From SHYR01 sp036013055 (lineage in GTDB: Bacteria; Chloroflexota; Dehalococcoidia; UBA2979), in the NCBI GenBank assembly GCA_036013055.1, contig DASCQM010000018.1, forward strand, positions 1 through 39,700: 39,700 nucleotides of DNA, read 5' to 3'. Each line of letters opens with the position of its first letter. The stretch's first letter is position 1. The notes under the pieces were generated by a model. It saw only the letters and a program-made list of their open reading frames with translations. It did no database searches and had not been told where the DNA came from. Shown one piece after another: positions 1 to 6,641 of the stretch. A program made the translations under genes and the position numbers.

Positions 1-288
1 GGCGCCACCGTCACCGCTGGCTACGGGGTCGTGAGCGCCACCGTCACCGCTGGCTACGGGGTCGTGAGCGCCACCGTCACCGCTGGCTACGGGGTCGTGA
101 CCGCCACCGCCATCGCTGGCTACGGGGTCGTGACCGCCACCGCCATCGCTGGCTACGGGGTCGTGACCGCCACCGCCATCGCTGGCTACGGGGTCGTGCG
201 GAGGGGGGGCGTCATCGGCGGCGCTTTGTCCGGGGTCGTGACCGCCACCGCCACCGCCATCGCTGGCTACGGGGTCGTGGCCGTTCTC
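1..288. repeat. 33-bp tandem repeat array
   Basis: A 33-bp unit recurs in phase with the minus-strand reading frame, so each copy adds 11 residues. The copies fall into two blocks. About three copies at 1-98 carry the GTCACCGCT version. About three copies at roughly 99-198 carry CGCCATCGCT. A variable spacer at about 199-232 follows, and then one further copy lengthened by a GCCACC insertion. Copies within a block are virtually identical at the nucleotide level, which indicates recent duplication. The array runs off the left edge, so its total length is unknown. Confidence 0.9.
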
Positions 289-396
289 TCCACTGACTGG
301 AGTGGGAGCGATGCCTGAGAAGCTGAGGAGGTTGCTGAAGCTTAGCGCAGTCGCCAGCACGAGTAACGCAGAGAGCGAGAGGGTACGTCGCACCAT
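1..396 (-). CDS. Secreted protein with 11-residue tandem repeats, partial (cut by left edge)
   Basis: On the minus strand a frame stays open from the ATG at 396-394 to base 1. It begins MVRRTLSLSALLVLATALSF, a clear Sec-type signal peptide with two arginines and a hydrophobic core, followed by a Pro/Ser-rich stretch. From about residue 40 it consists of repeats of the type HDPVASDGGGG or HDPVASGDGGA, interrupted once by a Ser/Ala/Asp/Pro-rich spacer. An in-frame TGA at 417-415 bounds the start; GTG at 411 is the only other candidate. The repeats are rich in Asp, Gly and one His, which suggests an extended, possibly metal- or calcium-binding surface segment, but this is inference and I recognise no family. 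The plus-strand frame across the array lacks any signal or non-repeat domain, so I take it as a shadow. At least 132 codons are present; the C-terminus lies outside the window. Confidence 0.62.
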   Translation of the reverse strand, partial: MVRRTLSLSALLVLATALSFSNLLSFSGIAPTPVSGENGHDPVASDGGGGGGHDPGQSAADDAPPPHDPVASDGGGGHDPVASDGGGGHDPVASDGGGGHDPVASGDGGAHDPVASGDGGAHDPVASGDGGA

Positions 397-596
397 AGTA
401 GAAGGTAACACCCGTCACTCCAACCCTGCCGAAACAGGGCGCCCCGCTGGTGCATAAGCAACAACGCGCGTCTATGATTACCTTCTCTGGCGTCGGTTTG
501 CAAGAGCCGGTGGGTAAGAAAGTCCCGGTGCGTCCGGTGAAAAGGTCCATGACATTGTTATTGTTCCCCGACAAATTTGGTTCCGAGCGGCGTTCC
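397..596. promoter_or_regulatory. Divergent intergenic region with candidate -10 box
   Basis: This gap separates the divergent repeat protein and lipoprotein. A TATGAT hexamer at 473-478 could be a -10 box for the plus-strand lipoprotein and would place transcription start near 485. That argues against the far-upstream ATG at 450 as the translation start. No convincing -35 is visible. A small hairpin (CCCTG/CAGGG, 424-439) lies about 30-45 bases upstream of the minus-strand ATG. The evidence for each element is weak. Confidence 0.3.
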
Positions 597-1706
597 GTGA
601 ACGCTCAGTCTGCGCCGCGAGCGTTCGCGGTTCTCTGTTGTGCGCGAGTGGCGTTTTTCGTCGCAATGCTGGCGCTGACGGCTGTCTTCCTCGCCGCCTG
701 CTCTTCCGGCGACAGCGAAACGTCAGCTACAGAACCCGCTCCAGCCGTCGACCTGCTCGGTGGGCGCTACCTGCGCTTCAATCAGCAATGGGTCGAGGGT
801 CTGTCTGCCGACGACGTCGACCTCAGCGATGCGGACGGGCTCTTCGAAATCGTCTTCGCGGGGTTGCCGGACGAGATCACAGTCTACCCGTCTGAGAACT
901 ACTACTACTTCATCCTCACACTCGACGGGAAACAGGTGTGGGGTAACATCCGCCTGCCGTCGCGCAGCCGCGACAACGGCGTGCTCTCTTTTGGCTACTA
1001 CGAGTTCATCGAGTTCCCCTCGACGCTGATCGAGAAGGCGTCTGGCTCCAAGTTCTTCACCGACGCCGACGGCGTGGTCGTCACGGCCGTCGATCGCTTC
1101 ACTTATAACGTGTTTTTCAAGGGCAAGACGGTCGTGTTCAACTTACATCAGCTTGACCAAACTCTGCCGCCGGCGCTGACACTAGCATCCGATGAGAAGT
1201 TCCTTGAGCGCACCTATGATGAGTCGGGCTACCAATTCTACCTGGTCTTCAACGAGACCGGGAACTACTTCAACTGGGTGCTGAATGAGGAAGACGGGCT
1301 GCCGGACGTCTTCGATGATTTCGGCGGAGGGGTCCTCTTCGGCCGGCGCAGCGGGTTCGTCTTCTGGGTCGATACCGAGCACGACAATCGCAAAGTGCTG
1401 GCGGGCGTGCGGCGGCTCAACGTCCAGCGCAACGACTACTACGATGGCCCCTTTGACCAGCTCGCCGACAACTACGTCGATGAGGTGCAGATATCGACGT
1501 ATATTAAGCGCGCGTTCCCGAGCCTCGACGGTCGCATCGACAAGTACGGGTACTACATTGATCGCGAGACGCCGCTACGCGTTGCGATCTCCGCCTACCT
1601 CGTTTACACGGCACAGTCGGAAATGATGACGCTGGCCGCGCAGATCGCCATCGATGACGAGCCGATGGCGCTGATCTCACGCGGTGGTCGAGAGGCGACC
1701 GACTAG
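597..1706 (+). CDS. Putative lipoprotein of unknown function
   Basis: With a GTG start at 597 the product is 369 residues. It has a short n-region with two arginines, a hydrophobic stretch and the lipobox LAAC at residues 32-35, so Cys35 would be lipidated and the protein held on the outer face of the membrane. The open frame extends upstream to ATG 450 and includes another ATG at 549. I prefer 597 because it gives a signal peptide of normal length and lies downstream of the TATGAT at 473. The mature part is rich in Tyr, Phe and Asp (for example ENYYYFIL and YDESGYQFYLVF), which suggests beta-strand repeats, but I recognise no domain. Base composition looks slightly less GC-rich than in the later genes. 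Its divergent neighbour is also exported, so this end may encode cell-surface functions. Confidence 0.7.
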   Translation: MNAQSAPRAFAVLCCARVAFFVAMLALTAVFLAACSSGDSETSATEPAPAVDLLGGRYLRFNQQWVEGLSADDVDLSDADGLFEIVFAGLPDEITVYPSENYYYFILTLDGKQVWGNIRLPSRSRDNGVLSFGYYEFIEFPSTLIEKASGSKFFTDADGVVVTAVDRFTYNVFFKGKTVVFNLHQLDQTLPPALTLASDEKFLERTYDESGYQFYLVFNETGNYFNWVLNEEDGLPDVFDDFGGGVLFGRRSGFVFWVDTEHDNRKVLAGVRRLNVQRNDYYDGPFDQLADNYVDEVQISTYIKRAFPSLDGRIDKYGYYIDRETPLRVAISAYLVYTAQSEMMTLAAQIAIDDEPMALISRGGREATD

Positions 1707-1930
1707 GCGGCTGTGCTGGCGCGATCGCGCCAGCACCAGTAGGCGTCGGTGCCATCGATCGTGGTCGGGAAGTTGAGCAGGCCGTCATCGACGCTCTTCA
1801 CTTCGATGCCGACGGCGAGGATCGAACTGAGGTCGGCCTGTCTGAATGGCGTGGCGAGTCCGTCCGTCGCGAGGTTGCGGGTCGCCGCGAGCGCGGCGCG
1901 GGCATCATCGGGAGTGAATTTGTTCGCCAT
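1703..1930 (-). CDS. Compact DUF2203 family protein
   Basis: The 75-residue product begins MANKFTPDDARAAL, which matches the N-terminal helix of DUF2203 proteins. It ends with the family's most conserved part, GIEVKSVDDGLLNFP followed by DGTDAYWCWRD. Usual members are about 110-130 residues, so the central helical segment is shortened. The start is ATG 1930, preceded by a GGGAG ribosome site; the frame is open further upstream but is low-complexity there. No biochemical role is established for the family. Its stop codon overlaps the convergent lipoprotein stop in a shared CTAG. The last codons contain a perfect 24-bp palindrome. Confidence 0.75.
   Translation of the reverse strand: MANKFTPDDARAALAATRNLATDGLATPFRQADLSSILAVGIEVKSVDDGLLNFPTTIDGTDAYWCWRDRASTAA
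1713..1736. terminator. Perfect 24-bp palindrome at convergent gene ends
   Basis: GTGCTGGCGC, then GATC, then GCGCCAGCAC forms a perfect inverted repeat. It lies just past the lipoprotein stop codon and inside the last codons of the convergent DUF2203 gene. In RNA it would fold into a 10-bp GC-rich stem with a four-base loop. No U-tract follows on the plus strand, so intrinsic termination would be weak or would need Rho. It may be a terminator for the lipoprotein, or simply constrained coding sequence. Confidence 0.4.
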
Positions 1931-2008
1931 GCTGCTCCCGTGCTGATGGGTCGGATGATGAGCGTAGCGTCGCCGTCGGCAGGGCAGTGGTGGCGGCGGT
2001 GGCGGTGG

Positions 2009-2014
2009 TACGCT
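2009..2014 (+). promoter_or_regulatory. Candidate -10 box for acyl-CoA dehydrogenase
   Basis: TACGCT fits the TANNNT form seen before other genes in this window, and would start transcription near 2021, giving a leader of about 44 bases with the SD-like AAGGGGGCGG before ATG 2065. No -35 match is clear. Confidence 0.3.
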
Positions 2015-2064
2015 GCTTTGCGATCGAGAGCGATGCAGCTGGGATGTACCAAGGGGGCGGTCGG

Positions 2065-3282
2065 ATGGTCGACTTCGCCGATACAGCGGAACAGGCGGAA
2101 TTCCGAACGCAGGTGCGCGACTTCGTTGAGGCACGTCATCCGCAGGAGTTGATCGACGACGCGGTGTACACCATCGGCCTTGGCGGCAATCAGATTGGCA
2201 ACGTGCGCGGCGACGATCGCCGACAGCTGTCGATGCAGTGGCGTCGTGCGCTTGTCGAGACGGGGTGGATCGCTCCGGCGTGGCCGAAGGAGTACGGCGG
2301 AGCCGACCTGACCGTGATGGAGCAATTCATCCTGAACGAGGTCTTCGCCGAGATGCGGGCGACGCCCCAGCGCGTGCCGGACGTTGGCTCCACGATCATG
2401 GTGCACGGCAGCGACGACATGAAGACGCAGTTCTTGCCCAAGATGGTCAAAGGCGAAGAGATCTGGTGCCAGGGCTACTCCGAGCCGGGCTCCGGTTCCG
2501 ACCTCGCCTCGCTGCAGACGCGCGCGATGCGCGATGGCGACGACTACGTGATCAACGGTCAGAAAATTTGGACGTCGGGCGCGCACCAGGCGCAGTGGAT
2601 GTTCGGCCTCTTCCGCACCGACCCGGAGGCACCGAAGCACCGTGGGATCACCTACTTGCTGCTCTCGATGGAGGCGTCGGGCATCACCGTGCGCCCGCTC
2701 CAGCAGATCACCGACGCCCGCAACTTCAACGAGGTCTTCTTCGAGGACGTGCGTGTCCCGGCGAAGAACGTGATTGGCGAGGTGAACCGCGGCTGGTACG
2801 TCGGCGCGACGCACCTCGACTTCGAGCGCTCCTCGATCGGTTCGGCGATCGGCATCAGCAACACGCTCGACGACCTGCGCGGGTTCCTGCTCGCGGAAGC
2901 GGCGGCCGGCAGTGGTCGTTCACGCATCGGTCGCGAGCCTGCCGTGCGGTCGGCGCTGGCCGAGCGTTACGTGGAGGCGGAGACGGCGAAGCTCTTCTCC
3001 TACCGCGTGATCTCGATGCAGAACCGCGGCGACATCCCGAACTATGAGGCCTCGGTACAGAAGGTCTTCACCAGCGAGATGAAGCAGCGCATCGGCAACA
3101 CCGCCGTGAAGGCGCTGGGACTCTACGGGCAGCTCCTCGACCCCGACGGCGAGCTTACGCCGATGCGCTCAAAGTGGGTGCAGTCGTACCTCGCGGCCGT
3201 CTCCGAGACGATCGGTGCCGGCACTTCCGAGGTGCAGCGCAACGTGATCGCCACGCGCGGGCTCGGCCTGCCGAGGGGTTAG
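2065..3282 (+). CDS. Acyl-CoA dehydrogenase family protein
   Basis: This 405-residue flavoprotein should oxidise an acyl-CoA to the 2-enoyl-CoA, passing electrons to ETF. Family motifs are clear: YSEPGSGSDLASLQ (138-151) in the FAD/substrate-binding beta domain, INGQKIWTSGA (163-173), and the C-terminal helical signature GAGTSEVQRN (384-393). The Glu that serves as base in MCAD-type enzymes is Ala in the GAGTSE motif. A Glu at 254 in LDFER aligns with the alternative base position used by isovaleryl- and long-chain-type enzymes. This variant is common in actinobacterial-style FadE proteins. I chose ATG 2065 because of the purine-rich AAGGGGGCGG just upstream; the frame is open to 1987. The substrate is not predictable from the sequence. 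Confidence 0.92.
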   Translation: MVDFADTAEQAEFRTQVRDFVEARHPQELIDDAVYTIGLGGNQIGNVRGDDRRQLSMQWRRALVETGWIAPAWPKEYGGADLTVMEQFILNEVFAEMRATPQRVPDVGSTIMVHGSDDMKTQFLPKMVKGEEIWCQGYSEPGSGSDLASLQTRAMRDGDDYVINGQKIWTSGAHQAQWMFGLFRTDPEAPKHRGITYLLLSMEASGITVRPLQQITDARNFNEVFFEDVRVPAKNVIGEVNRGWYVGATHLDFERSSIGSAIGISNTLDDLRGFLLAEAAAGSGRSRIGREPAVRSALAERYVEAETAKLFSYRVISMQNRGDIPNYEASVQKVFTSEMKQRIGNTAVKALGLYGQLLDPDGELTPMRSKWVQSYLAAVSETIGAGTSEVQRNVIATRGLGLPRG

Positions 3283-3293
3283 CGGCGCGAACG

Positions 3294-3592
3294 GTGACGG
3301 ACGAGTACTGGGAGACAAACCGGCAGTGGTGGGACGGGGTGACGCCGCTGCACGTCACCTCTGAGTTCTACGACGTCGCGAGCTTCAAGGCCGGGCGCAA
3401 CCACCTCTATCAACTTGAAATTGACGACATGGGTTCGGTCGAAGGCAAGTCGTTGCTGCCTGGCAATGCCACTTCGGGTTCGACACGCTCGCGAGGGACG
3501 CGCGCTACTCGACCGGCTCAACCTCTGTGTCGCCGGCACGCCATCCTTCGGCGGGCTCAGGGTGGACAGAAAGATTCGTGGTGCGCCGCTAG
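3294..3592 (+). pseudogene. Truncated, frameshifted SAM methyltransferase remnant
   Basis: From GTG 3294 the frame reads DEYWETNRQWWDGVTPLHV, then SEFYDVASF and GKSLL, matching the N-terminus of a family of class I SAM-dependent methyltransferases (YWexNxxWWD...H...FYDV) that runs to about 270 residues. The next family element is the SAM-binding start LHLQCHFGxDTLSWA. Near 3459 a net one-base loss shifts the frame, and QCHFGFDTLA continues in another frame (from 3464). Homology then stops and the shifted frame ends at TAG 3590-3592. Only about 65 family residues remain, without the rest of the Rossmann fold, so it cannot be active. It sits between two intact convergent metabolic genes. Confidence 0.8.
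3541..3565. repeat. REP-like imperfect palindrome
   Basis: CCATCCTTCGGCGGGCTCAG followed by GGTGG forms an imperfect inverted repeat (CCA.CCT versus AGG.TGG). It resembles the CCTTCGACAGGCTCAGG-type dispersed intergenic repeat I recall from many bacterial genomes. It lies in the degraded tail of the methyltransferase remnant, close to where homology is lost. Only one copy is visible here, so calling it a dispersed repeat rests on memory of the motif. Confidence 0.45.
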
Positions 3593-6552
3593 CGCAGTGC
3601 CTCGGCGAGTAGCTCGATCACGTGTCGCGGGCGCTTCGACGTGAAGTGGTCGATCTGCTGGCGGCAGGAGACGCCCGTGATCGCGACGATCGTGCTGTCC
3701 GACGCGGCCTCGACCGTGGGGAAGAGCCTCAGTTCGCCCATCTGGCGTGAGGTCTCGTAATGCTCGGCCTCGAAGCCGAACGCGCCCGCCATGCCGCAGC
3801 AAGCAGCGTCGATCAGCTCCGCCGAGAAGCCCGGCACGATGCGCAGTGCTGCCAGCGTGGAGTCCATGCCCGTGATCGCCTTCTGGTGGCAGTGGCCGTG
3901 CAACAGCACGTCGGCTGTGAGGTCGTCGCGGAAGAGTTCGCCGACCGCCGGGTCCTCCGCGGCGAGCTGTACAAGCAGCTCATCGAGCAGCAGGACGTGG
4001 TCGGCGACGGTACGAGCGGAGGAGTGCTGCGGCTCTTCTCGCAGGAGCTGCGGGTACTCGTCGCGGAAGGCGAGCAGGCATGAGGGCTCAATGCCGACGA
4101 TCGGCACGCCGCGCTCCGCGAAAGGGAGCAGCGCTTCGACGTTCTGCCGGGCCCACTCGCGCGCCTCGCCGAGCATGCCCTTCGAGATCGCGGGGCGACC
4201 GCAGCACGTCGTGCGCGCGACGAGCCGCACGCGGTAGCCGAGCGCCTCCAGCAACTGCGTCGCATCGCGGCCGACCTGAGGGTGATTGAACTGCGTGAAG
4301 GTGTCGTCGAAGAGCACGATCTCGCCGCGCGGCGCTTCGCGCGGGGGCTGTCGACGTGAGGTGAACCAACCGCGGAAGGTCTCGCGCTCGAAGTGGGGCA
4401 GGGGACGCTCGCTGTGGATGCCGAGCCATCGCTGCATCGCCCAGCGCACCGGCCAGAGCCGCGCCAGTGCATTGCTCAGCGGCGCGCCCGCCGAGGCCCA
4501 GCGGCCGAGCGTCGCGATGTTGCCGAAAAGCCGCGAGCGCAGCGGCAGGCCGTGCACGTCGTTGCGCTGCGCCAGCACCTCGTACTTCAGCTTCGCGAGG
4601 TCGACGCCGGAGGGGCACTCCGACTTGCAGGCCTTGCACTCGACACAGAGGTCGAGCGCCTCGAAGACGCGCTGGCCGGCGAGAGAGTCCGGCGGCAGCG
4701 TGCCGTTGATCGCCATGCGCAGCAGGTTGGCGCGCCCCCGCGTCGAATGTTCCTCGTCGCGCGTGACCATGAACGAGGGGCACATGCCGCCGTCCATCTT
4801 GCGGCACGCGCCCTGGCCGTTGCACTGCTCGATCGCCCCGGCGAAGCCGCCGTCCTCGGCGAAGTCGAGGTAGGTGACCGGCTCGCTGTTGCGGGTCGCG
4901 GGGCTGAGCCGCAAGTTCTGCTCGAAGTCGGGCGTATCGATGATCTTGCCGGGGTTGAGGATGCCCTGCGGATCGAAGACTTGCTTCACGTCGCGGAAGG
5001 CCTGCGTGAGCTGTGTGCCGAACATGCGCTCGGTGTAGACGCCGCGCAGGATGCCATCGCCGTGTTCGCCGCTGAGGCTGCCGCCGAACTCAAGCACCAG
5101 GTCGGCGATCTCCGTCGCGATCTGGTGCGTCGTCGCCAGTCCGGCCTCCTCCTTCACGTTCACGAGCGGACGGATGTGCAGGCAGCCGACGCTGGCGTGG
5201 CCGTAGTACGCGGCCGGTGCGCCGTGCCCTTCGACGATCGCATCGAAGCGCTCGACGAAGCGTGCGAGGTCCTTCGGCGCGACGGCGGCGTCCTCGACGA
5301 AGGCGACCGGCTTGGCGTCGCCGCGCACGGCCATCAGCAGGCCGAGCCCCGCCTGTCGCATGCGCCACATCGCCTGCTGCTCGGCGGCGTCGGTCGTGGC
5401 GACGGTCGCGTAGCCCAGCCCGCGTGTCTCGAAGTCCTGTTGCAGCACGTCGAAGCGGGCGCTCACCTCCGCCTCGGTCTCGCCGTAGAACTCGATCAAC
5501 AGCAGCGCGCCGGGGTCGCCCTCGACGAACTCGACGAGCTCGCGAAAGCCGGCGCTCACACGGCAGCGACGGATGATCTCGTCGCCGACGAGCTCGACGG
5601 CCGACGGGTTGTGTTCCAGCGCCGGCACGGCGGCCTCGCAGGCTTCGACGACGCTCGCGAAGTGCACCGCGACGAGCCCACGCGCGGCAGGCAGCGGTAC
5701 GAGGCGCATGCGCGCCTCCGTGATCACGGCGAGTGTGCCCTCTGAGCCGACGAGGAGCTGCGTGAGGTCAACCGCATCCTCGCTGTCGGTGAAGGCGTCG
5801 AGGTTGTAGCCGGAGACGCGGCGCAGGATCTTCGGGTAGCGGCGCTCGATTTCCTCGCGCTGGTCGCCGGCGATACGCGTCACCTCGCGGTAGGCGTCGC
5901 CCTCGATGCCGTCGAGCGCGCGCTTGCCGTCGAGCGCCGCGCCTCCCAGCGATTGCAGCGTCGTGCGGGTGCCGTCGGCGAGCACGACGTCGATCGAGAG
6001 CACCTGGTCGACGGTCTTGCCGTACATCACGGAGCGCGCGCCGCAGGAGTTGTTGCCGATGCCGCCGCCGACGGTCGCGCGGTTCTGGGTCGCGGGGTCC
6101 ACGGCGTATTGCAGCCCGTGTTCCGCGGCGGCGCGGTTGAGCGCGGCGATCACGAGTCCCGGCTGGACGCGCGCCCACTGCTCGTCGGCGTTGATCTCTA
6201 GCACCGAAGCCATGTGTCGCGAGAAGTCGAGCACGATTGCGTGGTTCACGGCCTGCCCCGCGAGGCTGGTGCCGGCGCCGCGCGGCAGCACCGGGATGCC
6301 GCGTTCGGCGGCGATGCGAACGACTGCCTGTACGTCGTCGGCGCCGCGAGGGAAGACAACCGCGACGGGCTCCATCTCGTAGATCGAGGCGTCGGTCGCG
6401 TACATCAGCCGCGAGCCGCGATCGATCAGCACATCGCCGTCGATCGCCCTGCGTAGCTCGTCGGCGAGGCTGGCGATGCCGTCCTCGCCCAGTGCGAGGG
6501 CGGTCGCGACCGTCGGATGGTCGGGAGCGGCGGGATGCGACGAGGAGGTCAT
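3589..6552 (-). CDS. FAD-binding and Fe-S 2-hydroxyacid dehydrogenase (D-lactate/glycolate oxidase type)
   Basis: The 987-residue protein fuses a GlcD/Dld-like flavoprotein to a GlpC-like Fe-S and CCG-domain half, as in YdiJ-type proteins. The FAD domain shows RGAGTSLAGQ (91-100) and VGGGIGNNSCGARS (161-174). The FAD-oxidase C-terminal domain spans roughly 290-535. Cysteines at 577, 583 and 591 and then CVECKACKSEC (636-646) look like ferredoxin-type cluster ligands. Two CCG modules follow: CCG at 783-785 with Cys825, and GHCHQ at 887 with CCG at 918-920. Family members oxidise D-2-hydroxyacids (lactate, 2-hydroxyglutarate, glycolate) and pass electrons to a quinone or carrier; the exact substrate is uncertain. 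It is divergent from the zinc dehydrogenase, and a perfect palindrome in the gap suggests joint control. Confidence 0.93.
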   Translation of the reverse strand: MTSSSHPAAPDHPTVATALALGEDGIASLADELRRAIDGDVLIDRGSRLMYATDASIYEMEPVAVVFPRGADDVQAVVRIAAERGIPVLPRGAGTSLAGQAVNHAIVLDFSRHMASVLEINADEQWARVQPGLVIAALNRAAAEHGLQYAVDPATQNRATVGGGIGNNSCGARSVMYGKTVDQVLSIDVVLADGTRTTLQSLGGAALDGKRALDGIEGDAYREVTRIAGDQREEIERRYPKILRRVSGYNLDAFTDSEDAVDLTQLLVGSEGTLAVITEARMRLVPLPAARGLVAVHFASVVEACEAAVPALEHNPSAVELVGDEIIRRCRVSAGFRELVEFVEGDPGALLLIEFYGETEAEVSARFDVLQQDFETRGLGYATVATTDAAEQQAMWRMRQAGLGLLMAVRGDAKPVAFVEDAAVAPKDLARFVERFDAIVEGHGAPAAYYGHASVGCLHIRPLVNVKEEAGLATTHQIATEIADLVLEFGGSLSGEHGDGILRGVYTERMFGTQLTQAFRDVKQVFDPQGILNPGKIIDTPDFEQNLRLSPATRNSEPVTYLDFAEDGGFAGAIEQCNGQGACRKMDGGMCPSFMVTRDEEHSTRGRANLLRMAINGTLPPDSLAGQRVFEALDLCVECKACKSECPSGVDLAKLKYEVLAQRNDVHGLPLRSRLFGNIATLGRWASAGAPLSNALARLWPVRWAMQRWLGIHSERPLPHFERETFRGWFTSRRQPPREAPRGEIVLFDDTFTQFNHPQVGRDATQLLEALGYRVRLVARTTCCGRPAISKGMLGEAREWARQNVEALLPFAERGVPIVGIEPSCLLAFRDEYPQLLREEPQHSSARTVADHVLLLDELLVQLAAEDPAVGELFRDDLTADVLLHGHCHQKAITGMDSTLAALRIVPGFSAELIDAACCGMAGAFGFEAEHYETSRQMGELRLFPTVEAASDSTIVAITGVSCRQQIDHFTSKRPRHVIELLAEALR

Positions 6553-6562
6553 CTCCGCGAGG

Positions 6563-6581
6563 GTATCGCAGCGTGCGATAC
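6563..6581. promoter_or_regulatory. Operator-like 19-bp palindrome in divergent promoter
   Basis: GTATCGCA-GCG-TGCGATAC is a perfect 8-bp inverted repeat with a 3-bp spacer in the 89-bp gap between two divergent dehydrogenase genes. Its right arm overlaps a plausible plus-strand -10 (GATACT, 6577-6582). Its left arm gives GATACC on the minus strand about 10 bases from the oxidase ATG. A dimeric regulator bound here would cover both promoters. No regulator gene is adjacent. Confidence 0.55.
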
Positions 6582-6641
6582 TGCGCGCCGCGACAGCACC
6601 GCATGCCCGCTCGCGGCGGGCGGCCGGCCGAGGGGGCGACG

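Noticed and set aside
1..300. CRISPR array
   Set aside because: Units are contiguous 33-bp tandem repeats without unique spacers and stay in one reading frame.
31..318. Plus-strand ORF of repeats SATVTAGYGVV
   Set aside because: It consists only of the array, has no signal or domain, and the opposite strand gives a complete signal peptide leading into the same array. I treat it as the shadow frame.
212..574. Minus-strand 120-residue ORF overlapping the edge region
   Set aside because: It becomes an Arg/Trp-rich low-complexity sequence in the array and has no recognisable domain; the neighbouring minus frame with the signal peptide explains the region better.
1798..2814. 338-residue minus-strand ORF antisense to the acyl-CoA dehydrogenase
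   Set aside because: Its frame is the GC-rich antisense mirror of a clear enzyme gene and has no family motif.
4393..5745. 450-residue plus-strand ORF inside the FAD/Fe-S oxidase gene
   Set aside because: Antisense shadow; composition is Ala/Arg/Leu/Val-rich without motifs, and the opposite strand is fully explained.
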